DNA of 64,000 nt from Catellatospora paridis (GCF_009720365.1 NZ_ML769317.1:12313-76312); one strand, 5' to 3'. Counted from the stretch's first letter, positions 19,201 to 30,726 are shown. Numbers and translations: made by a program. The notes: a model not told the origin generated them from the letters alone.

Positions 19201-20639
19201 GGATGCACACCAGCGACACGGCCAGCGCCGTGGAGACGGGCGTGGTTTACTCGCCGGTGCCGGTGGAGACGGGCGTATGGACCCACCTGGCGGGTGTGTA
19301 TGACGCGGTCACGGGCAAGACCACGTTGTATGTCAACGGCCGGTCGCCGGTGTCCGCCGGTGCGCAGGGGCTGCAGCCGTGGCCGAACCGGCAGCGGATC
19401 ACGCTGGGCCGCGAGCTCTGGGACGGCGCCGCAGCGAGCTTCTGGTCCGGCCAGATCGCCGACGTGCAGGTGTTCGACCGTGTGCTGGTGCCGCAGGACT
19501 TCACCGGCCAGCTGGCCACCGACCCGGGCTCCGGCGGGTTCGACGAGCCGGGATTCCTGACCCCGGTGCAGGTCGCCGGCTGGGACTTCAGTGCGGCGGT
19601 GCCGTGCTACACCGCGGACATCATCGACACGTGCGAGGCGCCGGACTCGACGGCGTGGGGCCGGTGGCTGGCGCTGACGCGGGGCTCCGCGGTGGGCGCG
19701 GGGCACTCGGCCGGCGGGCACGGCCTGTGGCTGGACAGCGAGTACTTCCCCGAGGAGGGTTACAGCGAGGCCACCCAGGAGCGCGGTCGCAGCGCGGTGA
19801 AGACGGGCACCTCCGGGGACCTGACCGTCTGGCAGGACAGGGCAGTCCTGCGTACGGACCAGTCGTTCACCATCTCGGCCTGGGTCGACCTGGCCGACAG
19901 CGACGGCTACCACACCGCCGTCACCCAGCAGGGAAGCACCACCAGCGGGTTCTTCCTCTACTACGACGTCAACGTCAACCGGTGGGCGTTCGCGATGCAC
20001 ACCTGCGACGGCTGCCCCACGTCCAACTGGGTCGGGGCGACGTCGGCGGCACCGCCCGAGCTCGGCCGGTGGACCCACCTGACGGGCGTGTACGACAAGG
20101 CGGCGGGGCAGCTGCGGCTGTACGTCGACGGCAAGCTCCAAGGGTCGGCCGCCTGGGCGGGAGCATGGAACGCCACCGGACCGCTCACCGTCGGCGGCGG
20201 CAAGGGCGGCGGGCGGTGGAACGGCGGCATCGACGAGGTGCGCGCATTCCAGGGCGCGATGACCGACATGCAGGTGCGCGGCATGTACAACTCGTTCGTG
20301 GAGACGCCACCGGGCACGAACACGCTCACCAAGGGCCACGACATGGTCGCCGGTGACTACCTGCGTTCGGACACCGGCGGCTACGAGCTGGTCATGCAGT
20401 CCGACGGCAACCTCGTGCTCGGACAGGCCGGCCAGCCGCTGTGGGACAGCTCGACCTGGGGCAACCCCGGTTCGTGGCTGAGCTTGCAAACCGACGGGAA
20501 CCTGGTCATCTACAACAGCGGCGACGTCCCGATCTGGGACACCGCGACCTGGGGCTCGACCGGCGACAGGCTCGTGCTGCGCGACGACGGTGATCTGGTG
20601 CTGCTCGATGCGGACGGCCAGATCGTCTGGCGGCGGTAG
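16239..20639 (+). CDS. large secreted LamG and bulb-type lectin protein
   Basis: This roughly 1466-residue exported protein probably binds glycans outside the cell. A signal peptide ends near AVAA. The N-terminal part (about 60-290) precedes a DNRLRE-like beta region (about 290-480, with VFPLYVDPAW and FFEF), fibronectin-like repeats (about 485-700), a CBM-like jelly roll (about 755-895) and two LamG/concanavalin folds (about 920-1090 and 1185-1355). The C-terminal 105 residues are a D-mannose-binding bulb lectin with three QxDGNLV-type repeats (MQSDGNLVL, LQTDGNLVIY, LRDDGDLVLL). Proteins with this N-terminal layout often accompany RHS toxins in actinomycetes, and an RHS toxin lies 9 kb upstream. 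The GTG at 16239 is the best start but has only a weak ribosome site; GTG at 16206 is possible. Confidence 0.87.
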   Translation: MKTLSWRALPALLMCGVMVAGLGAYVDASPAVAATVCAEQASSEKAALALAASCDSPVAVDATRTEYTQVLALPGGGLRLEASVVPQRARAGGAWVDIDLGLRRGGDGRWRPAVSVADVAFSAGGSGPLVTLTRGGRSMSLTWPAGALPVPTVSGEAVTYRNVFANVDLVVRATRTGFTHVLVIKSAAAAADPALRRIRFGLGGDAEIVRGRDGSLSAVADGVVLAAAEPAVMWDSRTAAAAARTAQPKTSVAGSRSSAAAAGDAARVAKVAAQVSGRELVLSPDTALLDSPDAVFPLYVDPAWSAPKSKWAYATDNNSSNTDYSVARVGLNPDTGALYRSFFEFPTTANNVSLKGKHIESARVEMDLDHSWSCGDTVSSMYAAPAINATMKATWSKMTLGGFLDDAFGHANEAGGCSGNQQNMLMNYASAGVTSQVQAAANGSWNSITFGFTARAANGTGESTQDRWKRFDPAKAKLFVDFDTVPGAPLDPQVAGVSCPASGVVTVGTLSPTLSVIFADGDPTDSLTGTFEWIEVPAGGISTVTDTSPARLAAPPQKTGVTPNTRATSAAVTVVRDSTYAFRARATDRAPYTLTGPWSAWCQFVVDTTVPPATAQVLTLPSGPGMPGRLRFESTATDVVKFKYSWTGGALTEVAAQGGSPRWAEVEVTAQKFGRNVVDVWAVDSTLNEGKGTVEFTVGRASPPIARWGLEAYPGISQTHAMADQQPALAAQLLTPAQSQMTDISTFITDNHATDMSIDTDRGQGGSTESLQLAPLASGASEDTFAAPGGDTGGFRLGMQPGRSYRASAWIYVPGATGLNPVDGRGLRIAVYHKTGTYGFVSSPKASIVDSWQRLSVDFTVPANATEAFIRLYNGFRTGNPGKVVYWDNLSVTELTDQPLASVTDVTWPSDVRVLDAETASFNGTSSRASTATPVIDPTKSFSVAAWVKLGEQGQPLPTGNRIAVAQDGGLADSFVLGYSGNQRWAMWMHTSDTASAVETGVVYSPVPVETGVWTHLAGVYDAVTGKTTLYVNGRSPVSAGAQGLQPWPNRQRITLGRELWDGAAASFWSGQIADVQVFDRVLVPQDFTGQLATDPGSGGFDEPGFLTPVQVAGWDFSAAVPCYTADIIDTCEAPDSTAWGRWLALTRGSAVGAGHSAGGHGLWLDSEYFPEEGYSEATQERGRSAVKTGTSGDLTVWQDRAVLRTDQSFTISAWVDLADSDGYHTAVTQQGSTTSGFFLYYDVNVNRWAFAMHTCDGCPTSNWVGATSAAPPELGRWTHLTGVYDKAAGQLRLYVDGKLQGSAAWAGAWNATGPLTVGGGKGGGRWNGGIDEVRAFQGAMTDMQVRGMYNSFVETPPGTNTLTKGHDMVAGDYLRSDTGGYELVMQSDGNLVLGQAGQPLWDSSTWGNPGSWLSLQTDGNLVIYNSGDVPIWDTATWGSTGDRLVLRDDGDLVLLDADGQIVWRR

Positions 20640-20649
20640 CGGATCGAGC

Positions 20650-20703
20650 GGCCGCCTTCGGCCTGCTCGGCGTGTGATCACGTCGAGCGGGCCGAAGGCG
20701 GCC
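20650..20703. terminator. long hairpin terminator
   Basis: A perfect 14-bp stem (20650-20663 with 20690-20703) with a 26-base loop starts 10 bases after the LamG gene. The LamG gene and the VOC gene converge here, so it can serve both. Confidence 0.75.
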
Positions 20704-20793
20704 TTTGCGTACCGTGGGGCCGGCCCTGTCGAAGGGCGTGGCCCACGGAGCCCGTGCGGACCGACCGTCGCCCGCCGACTGTGGGTCACCGCC

Positions 20794-21279
20794 TCAGGGG
20801 GCGACGGTGCGCCCGACGCTGGTGCGGACCATTGCCGACCATGCGGCGTCGGCGTCGATGTCGCGCCTGCGGGGCTCGGTGAGGACCACGACGTTGCCGT
20901 CGGGGTCGGTGAGGACCAGGTCGTCGCTGTACCAGGGGGTCGGCGTGGGTCCCTGCACGGTGCCGCCACCGGCCGCGGCCACCTCCTGGGCACGCCGGAC
21001 GAGGTCGTCGCCGCCGGCGGCCATGGTGATCCGGCCGCCGCCGGTCGGGGCGCCGCCGGCGGGCACGACCAGGATGTCCTGGTATCGCTGGCGGCGCAGG
21101 TGGACCAGCATCGTCGTCCCGTCCGGGCCGGGCATGGCGGCGAGGACGACGAACCCGGCGGTCTCGTACCACGCTGCGGTGGCCCCCAGGTCAGTCGCCT
21201 CGAATTTCACGAACGCGGGCATCGGGTAGATGCCGCGGTCGATGCCCGGCGCGGTCCGGGCGATGGGCTTGGTGGTCAT
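20794..21279 (-). CDS. VOC (glyoxalase/bleomycin-resistance) family protein
   Basis: This 161-residue protein has the paired beta-alpha-beta modules of the vicinal oxygen chelate fold: FVKFEATDLGATAAWYETAGF in the first module and VLTDPDGNVVVLTEP in the second. Members bind a metal and act on small molecules or bind drugs; the substrate is not evident. The ATG at 21279 has GAGGAG 5 bases upstream. Two decayed fragments of close relatives lie at 11208-11282 and 15880-15985, so this is the survivor of repeated duplication and loss. Confidence 0.87.
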   Translation of the reverse strand: MTTKPIARTAPGIDRGIYPMPAFVKFEATDLGATAAWYETAGFVVLAAMPGPDGTTMLVHLRRQRYQDILVVPAGGAPTGGGRITMAAGGDDLVRRAQEVAAAGGGTVQGPTPTPWYSDDLVLTDPDGNVVVLTEPRRRDIDADAAWSAMVRTSVGRTVAP

Positions 21280-21456
21280 GGGTACTCCTCGGTGCTGGAA
21301 GAACTGTTCGGGCTCGACGGTGCCGCCTGCCGCCACGTCAGGGTCAAACCGGCGGCGCAGACGGGTGACCTCGATAGGAGATTCCCGGTGAATGCCCCTA
21401 ATCTCCGAACATGGGGCATAAGCACCCATCGGTTCACGGCCGAGGAGGGCGGGACC

Positions 21457-22452
21457 ATGCACACCCACGACGCTCTTCCACGACGGACAACACACAGCAC
21501 CCTCTCCGCCGTCGCGCTCGCCGTCACACTCACCCTGACCCCCGCGGCCGCACAGGCCACACCGGACCCGGCCGACGATCCCGGCCCCGCCGCGACCGTG
21601 CTACCCCCGGCCGCGACCGCCGACCCCGGCCCCTGCCCGCCACTGACCAGGTTCCGCGCTCGCGACTTCGACGACTCCGCCGACCTCGACAACTTCCACC
21701 AGCCGCTGCGACCCGGCACCGAGCTCACCCTGCAGGCCGTCGCCAACGACGACGGCGCGCTGCTGCCCCACGTCGTCGTCATCACCGCGACCGACCTCGT
21801 CAAGAACGTCGACGGCGTATGGACACGGGTGCTGTGGCAGCGCGACTGGCGCGACGGCACCGCCGCCGAGTCCGCCCTCGTCTTCCAAGCCCAGGACGAC
21901 GACGGCAACGTCTGGCAGCTGGGGCAGTACCCCGAGCTGATCTCCGACGAGCTCCCCGCGGGAGCACCCGGCGCCTGGATCGCGGGCATCGCGGGAGCAC
22001 GGGCCGGTGTCGTCGTGCCCGGCGACCCCGACCGCGACGAGCCGCCGTATCTGCGCGCCGAAGCACCCGCCATCGGCCTGCTGCAATGCGGACTGGTCAT
22101 CCGGACCTCCGCCGACGAGGTCTGCGCACCCGCCATCTGCTACGACGACGTCCTGATCGTCGAGGAGTTCAGCCCGCTACTCGCTCCACCGGTGCGCCAC
22201 GCCTACGCACCCGGGATCGGGCTGATCGCGGCGGCTCAGGCGAACTCCGACGGCGAGACGCTGTTCCTGTCCGGCAAGCGGGGCCTCACCATCGCCGAGC
22301 GGCTCGCCGCGGACTGGGAGGCGGTGCAGTTGGAGGACCGGGCGTACGAGACCAGCGAGGTCTACGCGGACACGTCGCCGATGCGGTTCCATGCCGATGA
22401 CGGCGACGCCGAGGCGGTCCGGCAGCTGATGGCAGACCGCTTGCGATCCTGA
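21457..22452 (+). CDS. secreted protein of unknown function, paralog of 14069-15043
   Basis: This 331-residue exported protein has a signal peptide ending near AQATPD. Its motifs follow the same order as the paralog: DSADLDN, DLVKNVDGVWTRVLW, DDDGNVWQLGQYPE, then DEVCAPAICYDDV and a helical tail (ERLAADWEAVQLEDRAY). The four-cysteine pattern is conserved. I recognise no domain. The ATG at 21457 follows GAGGAGGG by about 6 bases. The gap to the divergent VOC gene (21280-21456) should hold both promoters, but none is clear. Confidence 0.82.
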   Translation: MHTHDALPRRTTHSTLSAVALAVTLTLTPAAAQATPDPADDPGPAATVLPPAATADPGPCPPLTRFRARDFDDSADLDNFHQPLRPGTELTLQAVANDDGALLPHVVVITATDLVKNVDGVWTRVLWQRDWRDGTAAESALVFQAQDDDGNVWQLGQYPELISDELPAGAPGAWIAGIAGARAGVVVPGDPDRDEPPYLRAEAPAIGLLQCGLVIRTSADEVCAPAICYDDVLIVEEFSPLLAPPVRHAYAPGIGLIAAAQANSDGETLFLSGKRGLTIAERLAADWEAVQLEDRAYETSEVYADTSPMRFHADDGDAEAVRQLMADRLRS

Positions 22453-22463
22453 GCATTGCTCCA

Positions 22464-22496
22464 GCAGCGGCGCCGCGCCCCGGGCGGCGCCGCTGC
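22464..22496. terminator. bidirectional hairpin terminator
   Basis: A perfect 12-bp stem (22464-22475 with 22485-22496) around a 9-base loop lies between two convergent genes. Confidence 0.8.
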
Positions 22497-22515
22497 GCAT
22501 CGTGTCCGGCCCCGG

Positions 22516-23217
22516 TCAGACCGTCGCGACCTGCGCGGGCATCGCGGGGCCGGCGGCGGCGGCCCGGTCCGACACCCCCTTGACTAGCAGGTACCCGACC
22601 ATCCAGAACTCGCCGATGGTGGCGGGCACGACGAGGGCGGAGACGGCGCCGGTGGCCTCGGGCAGAGTCACGGCCACGATGAGGCTCAACACGTATCCGA
22701 CGCCTCCGGCCTGCAGCATCCAGCCGAGCGGGCGCGGCATGAACCCGGAGCGGATGGCCAGCCATCCCATCGGCATCAGCCACAAGCCGAAGAACAGCGC
22801 GCCGAGGGTGAACGCCGCGCCGTTGAGCTCGTAGAGCAGCAGTGCCTGGTCGGCCGAGGGGGTGTCGGCGCGCAGGGCCACGTCGAGGGCGGTGGCCGAG
22901 AACATGGTGCCGACGAGGATCGTCACCGAGTTGACCAGGCCGAACACTGCCAGGGACCCGGCGGCGACGGGGTCGGTGGGCCGGAACAGTTTCCAGAACC
23001 AGGCGGCGGTGACGGCCTGGGTCAGCACCATGCCGAGGTCGGCGAGGACGCCGAGGCGGGCCAGGGACTCGTGGGCGATCAGGTTCGCGGCGGTGCGGGC
23101 GGCGTCGTCGGGTACGTAGAGCTGCTCGCGGATGAACAGGAAGCCGAGGAATCCGGTGATGGCGAGGCCGAGGTAGGCCAGGCCGGTGATGCGGGCGGTG
23201 CGTTTCGTGTTCGTCAT
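22516..23217 (-). CDS. DUF4386 integral membrane protein
   Basis: This 233-residue protein has about six membrane helices (for example ITGLAYLGLAITGFLGFLF, LGALFFGLWLMPMGWLA and a helix near VGYVLSLIVAVTLP). The helix pattern and the ARITGLAYL opening match DUF4386 proteins, whose function is unknown. The ATG at 23217 is used; an AT-rich segment upstream (23282-23315) is the only such stretch nearby and may hold its promoter. Confidence 0.85.
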   Translation of the reverse strand: MTNTKRTARITGLAYLGLAITGFLGFLFIREQLYVPDDAARTAANLIAHESLARLGVLADLGMVLTQAVTAAWFWKLFRPTDPVAAGSLAVFGLVNSVTILVGTMFSATALDVALRADTPSADQALLLYELNGAAFTLGALFFGLWLMPMGWLAIRSGFMPRPLGWMLQAGGVGYVLSLIVAVTLPEATGAVSALVVPATIGEFWMVGYLLVKGVSDRAAAAGPAMPAQVATV

Positions 23218-23281
23218 GGCACTGCTCCAGGGTGGGTGGGGGTGGTGCAGGGCGCGCTTGTTCGGCGGACCATCGGCCCGC

Positions 23282-23315
23282 GTGTTAAAAATATTTGACA
23301 TGTTAGACGGTACGT
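23282..23315 (-). promoter_or_regulatory. AT-rich segment with a partial palindrome upstream of the DUF4386 gene
   Basis: The segment contains a run of A and T and the near-palindrome TGACATGTTA around an ACATGT core. In such high-GC DNA this is conspicuous and may be a promoter/operator. No clear -35/-10 pair is seen on the minus strand. Confidence 0.3.
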
Positions 23316-23409
23316 CCTGACGGCGCGTCGCGTCAAACTTTCTTTACATCGCAGGCCTCGCGCCGCGGCAACACCGCCCCAGTCCGGCGCCGTCGGGTCA
23401 CGCCGGCCG

Positions 23410-24678
23410 TCAAACGCCGCGCAGCCAGTCGCGTACGACGTGCCGTGGCCGGCGCCGCGACAGCAGGGCGATCACCGCCACCGCGACCAACGCCACCGCC
23501 CACCCCGGGAGCCGGAAAGGCGGCGGCGGGCCAGGATCGGCCACCCCTGGCACACGCGGCTGCGCGCCGACATGGAGCGTGGCGACGTCGAGCTCGTAGA
23601 CGGTGTCGGGGGCGGTCAGCAGCACGCGGGGCGGCTCGCTCAGCTCGTACAGCCGCTGGTTGCCGATGACAGCCAGGGCTGTTTCCCCACGCCAGCCGAC
23701 CACGTCGACCAGCGGCGTCATCTCGCGGCCTACCCGCTGGACTCCTTCGGCGCCGGGCAGCACGGCCATGGCTGCGCCCGAGGCCGCGTCCAGCGGCAGC
23801 AGCCGGCCCCGCGCGTCGGACAGCAACAGCCGCCGACCGTCCGGGGTCCACGCGGCCCGGCCCGCGAGCTGCCCGGCGACCCGCGCACGCCAGGCGACGG
23901 TCCCGTCGCGGTGGTACGCGGTGACCTGGTCACGCTGCTGGACCGCGAGCATCAACCCGTCGGGTGACAGTGCCGCGCGCAGTTCGCGGAACACGCCCGG
24001 CAGTGGGGTGAGCGGGACTTGCCATAGTTTTCGCCCGGCGGGCATGGATACGACGGTGATCTGGCCGCCGACGGGGTCGTCGCTGGTCCCGTCGCCGTTG
24101 TAGTGGACGAGCGCCGCGAGGGCGCCGTCCGGTGACCAGGTCAGCGGTGCCCCGGCGTCGAGGGTGCGGACGTCGCCGGTGGCGACGTCCAGCAGCCGGC
24201 TGCGAAGGCGGTCCCCGGATCCCCACTGGGCCATGAGCACGTACCGGCCGTCGGGGGAGAGCAGGATCGTATTCGTCCAGCCCGAGGCGAAGGTCCATTC
24301 GGGCCGGTCGTATTCGCGGTACCGGTCGTCGCTGCCGACGACGGTCAGCGGGGAGTTCTCGCCGGGCAGGAACTGGTCGGCGGTGGCGTACAGGGCCAGC
24401 GCGCGGGACAGCGGGGCGTCGCGGAGTGCGGCCGTGCCCGCCGGTGGCGATACGAGCACGGTGGGCAGCTGGTCGATGCCCGGCTCGGCCGGCGCCGGTG
24501 GGCTCGGCCGCCACCCGGGAAAGGCGATTGCACCGGCGATCAGCAGGGTCGTCACCGCGGCTAGCGCGGCCAGCCGCCGTCGCCGTGCGCGGCGCGCCCG
24601 GGCGTACAGCCCGGACGGGACTCGCATCCCGGCGTTGTCGGCGACGTCGTGCATGATCCGGCCCAGTTCGGTCGTCAC
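23410..24678 (-). CDS. membrane beta-propeller protein coupled to an ECF sigma factor; candidate anti-sigma factor
   Basis: This 422-residue protein has a 45-residue cytosolic N-terminus (LGRIMHDVADNAG, then an Arg-rich stretch), a membrane helix (LAALAAVTTLLIAGAIAF), a WD40/PD40-like propeller with LLSPDGRYVLMAQW, LTWSPDGALAALVH, ALSPDGLMLAV and AWTPDGRRLLL repeats, and a second helix near the C-terminus (WAVALVAVAVIALLS) before an Arg-rich tail. The GTG at 24678 overlaps the sigma-factor stop by 4 bases, so the two are co-expressed. The arrangement is that of an anti-sigma with a sensor domain, but no zinc-binding anti-sigma motif is visible, so that role is inference. Confidence 0.82.
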   Translation of the reverse strand: MTTELGRIMHDVADNAGMRVPSGLYARARRARRRRLAALAAVTTLLIAGAIAFPGWRPSPPAPAEPGIDQLPTVLVSPPAGTAALRDAPLSRALALYATADQFLPGENSPLTVVGSDDRYREYDRPEWTFASGWTNTILLSPDGRYVLMAQWGSGDRLRSRLLDVATGDVRTLDAGAPLTWSPDGALAALVHYNGDGTSDDPVGGQITVVSMPAGRKLWQVPLTPLPGVFRELRAALSPDGLMLAVQQRDQVTAYHRDGTVAWRARVAGQLAGRAAWTPDGRRLLLSDARGRLLPLDAASGAAMAVLPGAEGVQRVGREMTPLVDVVGWRGETALAVIGNQRLYELSEPPRVLLTAPDTVYELDVATLHVGAQPRVPGVADPGPPPPFRLPGWAVALVAVAVIALLSRRRPRHVVRDWLRGV

Positions 24679-25199
24679 CGGGTCACCACCGATCTGGGCT
24701 GGTCCCCGACCAGGGTGGCCAGGTGCGGATTGAGTTCTCGCAGCCGCGCCAGGGCGTGGCGGGTCTGGCTCTTGACCGTGCCGACAGCGCAGGCGAGCTG
24801 CTCGGCGGTCTGTGATTCGCTGAGGTCCTCGTAGAAGCGCAGCACCAGTACCGCGCGCTGTTTCGGGGTGAGCCGGCGCAGCGCGTCGTCGAGGACCAGG
24901 CGCAGGTCCTGGTCGGTGGGTGCGACGGGCAGGGTGGGTGGTTCGTCGGTGAGGGTCTCCGGTGGGCGTCGTTTGCGGGTGCGCCACCACGACACCGACT
25001 GGGTGAACAGGATGCGGCGCACGTACGCCTCGGGGTCGTCGATCGTCGCCCATCGCACGGCGGCCCGGCACAGCGCCGCCTGCAGCAGGTCCTCGGCGTC
25101 CTCGCGGTGTCCGGTGAGCAGGTATGCGATCTTGGCCAGTGCGGCTGAGCGCCCCGCTACGAACTCCTCGAAGGACGCCTGTGCCTGCTGCGTGTCCAT
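24675..25199 (-). CDS. SigE-family ECF sigma factor
   Basis: This 174-residue extracytoplasmic-function sigma factor directs RNA polymerase to its own regulon. Region 2 has YLLTGHREDAEDLLQAAL and the WATIDDPEAYVRRILF segment typical of the SigE-like actinobacterial group. Region 4 has LTPKQRAVLVLRFYEDLS and a helix-turn-helix ending in GTVKSQTRHALARLRE. The ATG at 25199 follows AGGGGG closely; a GTG at 25205 is less likely because it overlaps that site. The downstream coupled propeller protein probably controls its activity. Confidence 0.92.
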   Translation of the reverse strand: MDTQQAQASFEEFVAGRSAALAKIAYLLTGHREDAEDLLQAALCRAAVRWATIDDPEAYVRRILFTQSVSWWRTRKRRPPETLTDEPPTLPVAPTDQDLRLVLDDALRRLTPKQRAVLVLRFYEDLSESQTAEQLACAVGTVKSQTRHALARLRELNPHLATLVGDQPRSVVTR

Positions 25200-25285
25200 C
25201 AACACCCCCTGCCTACTCAGACGCCTGCCGCGGTGGGCGTGGAGGGAAGGAAACCTACCGTGGTGATCACCGGCGGGCGGCCGTA

Positions 25286-25299
25286 GGAAGACGTTTTCC
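25286..25299. promoter_or_regulatory. candidate LacI-type operator upstream of the beta-galactosidase
   Basis: GGAAGACGTTTTCC is a CG-centred near-palindrome of the kind bound by LacI-family repressors. It lies 66 bases before the beta-galactosidase start; a TTGACA hexamer at 25330-25335 sits between them, though no good -10 follows. No LacI gene is in the window. Confidence 0.35.
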
Positions 25300-25304
25300 G
25301 GTAG

Positions 25305-28370
<3,066 letters not shown>

Positions 28371-28463
28371 ACGAACGCCCGGGATGCGGCCAGTGGCCCG
28401 GGGACGTCCGCCGGGACGTTCATGCTCGACGGCGTGCCTTCCTGCTCTGCGGCCGGCGCGGCT

Positions 28464-29024
28464 TCAGGGCAGGAGGGCTTCTAGCTGCTCGCGCAGGTCA
28501 GGGGCGCCCAGGCGGTTGTCAATGGCCAGGTGGGGGACGGGTGGTTCGACGCCTGCGCGGATGGCCGTGAGGTAGGTGTCGAAGGCGGCGAGTTTCTGGC
28601 CGTCGCGGGCCAGGGCGCGGGCGGTCAGGCGGGCGTGCAGGGTGACGGCGTCGGTGCGGATCCAGACCAGGTGGACCGGGTTGCCGCCGAGCTCCGCGAC
28701 CCACGTCGCCCACCGGTCTGGATCATGGATCTGGCCGGTGAACGGGGCGTCGAGGAGGACCGGGCAGCCGTGAGAGCGGATCAGGTGGGCCGCGGCCGTC
28801 ATACCGCGGTACTCGTGGATCTTGATGTGCTCGTCGTACCAGGGTCCCTCGCGCTCGCCGTGCGGGCGGCCGGCGGCCTGCAGGGTTGCGGCGACGAAGC
28901 CGCCGTAGAGGACGTCCTTGTCGAGCAGGGCCGGGACCGGGTCGAGGGCGGCCAGGAGTAGTCGGGAGACGGTGCTCTTGCCGGCTCCTGGCGGACCGGC
29001 AACGACCCATACCGCAGCGTTCAC
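28464..29024 (-). CDS. P-loop small-molecule kinase-like protein
   Basis: This 186-residue protein begins with a Walker A motif ([12 protein letters not shown], about residues 7-18), followed by LLDKD as the substrate-binding acidic pair and VLLDAPF as the Walker B-like strand. An Arg-rich lid ([15 protein letters not shown]) completes a nucleoside/shikimate-kinase-like fold. Substrate is unknown. It begins at a GTG 137 bases from the tRNA gene and faces away from it. Confidence 0.8.
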   Translation of the reverse strand: MNAAVWVVAGPPGAGKSTVSRLLLAALDPVPALLDKDVLYGGFVAATLQAAGRPHGEREGPWYDEHIKIHEYRGMTAAAHLIRSHGCPVLLDAPFTGQIHDPDRWATWVAELGGNPVHLVWIRTDAVTLHARLTARALARDGQKLAAFDTYLTAIRAGVEPPVPHLAIDNRLGAPDLREQLEALLP

Positions 29025-29161
29025 GCTCGGAGACTACCGACAGCGGTAACCCGATGTGCGTGATCAACGGGGAGCGTGTATCGTTGTGGCTCGTGCGGCT
29101 GATGCCGGACACCAGCGGAGATATGCCTCCGAAGGTGGCCGGGGAAGGTCGGACACCACCG

Positions 29162-29245
29162 GTCCGGGTGGCGGAATGGCAGACGCGCTAGCTTGAGGTG
29201 CTAGTGCCCGTATAGGGCGTGGGGGTTCAAGTCCCCCCTCGGACA
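29162..29245 (+). tRNA. tRNA-Leu (anticodon GAG)
   Basis: The 84-base gene folds fully. The acceptor pairs 29162-29168 with 29238-29244, with discriminator A29245. The anticodon stem pairs 29188-29192 with 29200-29204, with GAG at 29195-29197. A long variable arm and a GGGGG/CCCCC T-stem around TTCAAGT identify the leucine class. CCA is not encoded. Its 3' end is the probable insertion site of the downstream island. Confidence 0.96.
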
Positions 29246-29247
29246 CG

Positions 29248-30726
29248 TTAACCCCCACGCGAGCCTGCCTCGGTGGGGGTTTTTGCTGGTCGGCGCTGGT
29301 GTGGGACGCTCGCAGCGGTCGGGGCGACTGGGGGATTCGCGCCTTCGACCGTGACGACCCCGCCGAGTCCGCACATGATCACAAACTGGTACGCCCGCAG
29401 GTAGGCGGATACGGTGTTGGGATCGTCGGGCAGGCCGAGTTGGGCTGCCACCTCCGTGACGGCTTTGCGCTCGTGCACGTAGACATTGCGTGGCAGGCCC
29501 GAGTCGGCTTGGCTGCTGCTGCGTCGACCGTGCCGGCACCGGTACGCGGCCCGGCCATGCACCCAGTGCCCGTCCAGGACCCGGCCACACAGGTGGCATC
29601 TGATCAGCCCGGTCAGCGAGTAGCGAGTCTGTGGGCTGTTTGCGCCCTTCGGAACTGCGTTGATCTGCTGGGCGGCGACGAAGTCCTGTTCGCTGACCAG
29701 CGGTGGATGCGCGACGTCTTCGGAGATCACCCACTGCTGGATCGCGTTCCAGCGACGGGCCTCTGACCGGCCGAGCACATCATCGGCTCCCGACAGCGGA
29801 GCATAGTCGGTGCGCTGCCGGTTCCATGCCTGCCGACCGGTATAGCGCGGGTTGGCCAGGATCGCCGCCACGGTCCGTAGGGTCCAGGCCGCGCCACCGC
29901 GGTGCGGGTTACGGACCGGGTCGACACCAGACGGACACCGAACACCCAGCTCATTGAGTTCCCGGGCGATGCCGGCGACACTACGGCCCGATAAGCGCTG
30001 CACGAAGATCCACTGCACATGCGGCGCGGTGACCGGATCCGGCTCCAGCCGGTGCGCACGGCGGCCCCATCGGGCATGCCTCGCGTTCGGGTGGGGGCCG
30101 GCATCCACGAGCTGATACCCGTAAGGTGGGCGGCCTCCCACATGTCGGCCCTGCAACGCGACCTGCGCCTGCATGGCCGCCTTGGCCCGGAAGCGGGAGC
30201 GCAGCACCTCCCGCCGCGAGTGCACGCCCAGCAGCATCAGCAACGACAGGTGCAGCTCGTTGTCGACGTCGACCGGCCCGTCGAGCTCCGGTAGCCACAC
30301 CTGCACTCCGTAGCAATCGAACAACGGCGCCAGGCGTAGGAACTGGTCACCATAGAAGGCTCGCTCAAACTCGCCGACCACGATGGCGTCGAACGGCCGT
30401 TGCGGGTCAGCAATGGCTTCCAGCAGCAGCGCAGCTTGCGGCCGTTCGCTCCATTCCAGGCGGCGCGAGCAGCCGACGTCGAAGAACTCAGCCACGATCG
30501 TGCCGCGCCCCTCGATCAGATCCGCGGCGAAGTCGCGCTGCCACCGGGCGGACGATATCCAGTCCTGGAAGCCAGTGGTGGAGATCCGGCCGTAGAACAC
30601 GAACCGGAGTTCGCCGGCCGAAGGTGACGAGCGACGGTTCATGCGCGGCGCCCGGGCTGCACCGTGCGCTTGACGGATCCACCAGCCCAGCAGATCTGGT
30701 CCACCGTGCTGAACCGAGTCAGCCAT
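29248..30726 (-). CDS. large serine recombinase (integrase) of the island
   Basis: This 492-residue protein catalyses site-specific recombination. The resolvase domain carries the catalytic Ser in FYGRISTTGFQ, with FDAIVVGEFERAFYG further on. The recombinase domain (GRHVGGRPPYGY, then TLRTVAAILANPRYTGR) and a zinc ribbon (LIRCHLCGRVL and AYRCRHG) follow. The C-terminus runs into the terminator at 29251-29284. The ATG at 30726 has GAAGGGA about 9 bases upstream; in-frame codons continue to 30870 without support. It lies at the element edge next to the attachment site, as expected of an integrase. A deleted relative is at 63105-63589. Confidence 0.92.
   Translation of the reverse strand: MADSVQHGGPDLLGWWIRQAHGAARAPRMNRRSSPSAGELRFVFYGRISTTGFQDWISSARWQRDFAADLIEGRGTIVAEFFDVGCSRRLEWSERPQAALLLEAIADPQRPFDAIVVGEFERAFYGDQFLRLAPLFDCYGVQVWLPELDGPVDVDNELHLSLLMLLGVHSRREVLRSRFRAKAAMQAQVALQGRHVGGRPPYGYQLVDAGPHPNARHARWGRRAHRLEPDPVTAPHVQWIFVQRLSGRSVAGIARELNELGVRCPSGVDPVRNPHRGGAAWTLRTVAAILANPRYTGRQAWNRQRTDYAPLSGADDVLGRSEARRWNAIQQWVISEDVAHPPLVSEQDFVAAQQINAVPKGANSPQTRYSLTGLIRCHLCGRVLDGHWVHGRAAYRCRHGRRSSSQADSGLPRNVYVHERKAVTEVAAQLGLPDDPNTVSAYLRAYQFVIMCGLGGVVTVEGANPPVAPTAASVPHQRRPAKTPTEAGSRGG
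29251..29284 (+). terminator. rho-independent terminator after tRNA-Leu
   Basis: An 8-bp stem (29251-29258 with 29273-29280) is followed by TTTTT. It overlaps the recombinase 3' end, so the island supplies a new terminator for the tRNA. Confidence 0.85.
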
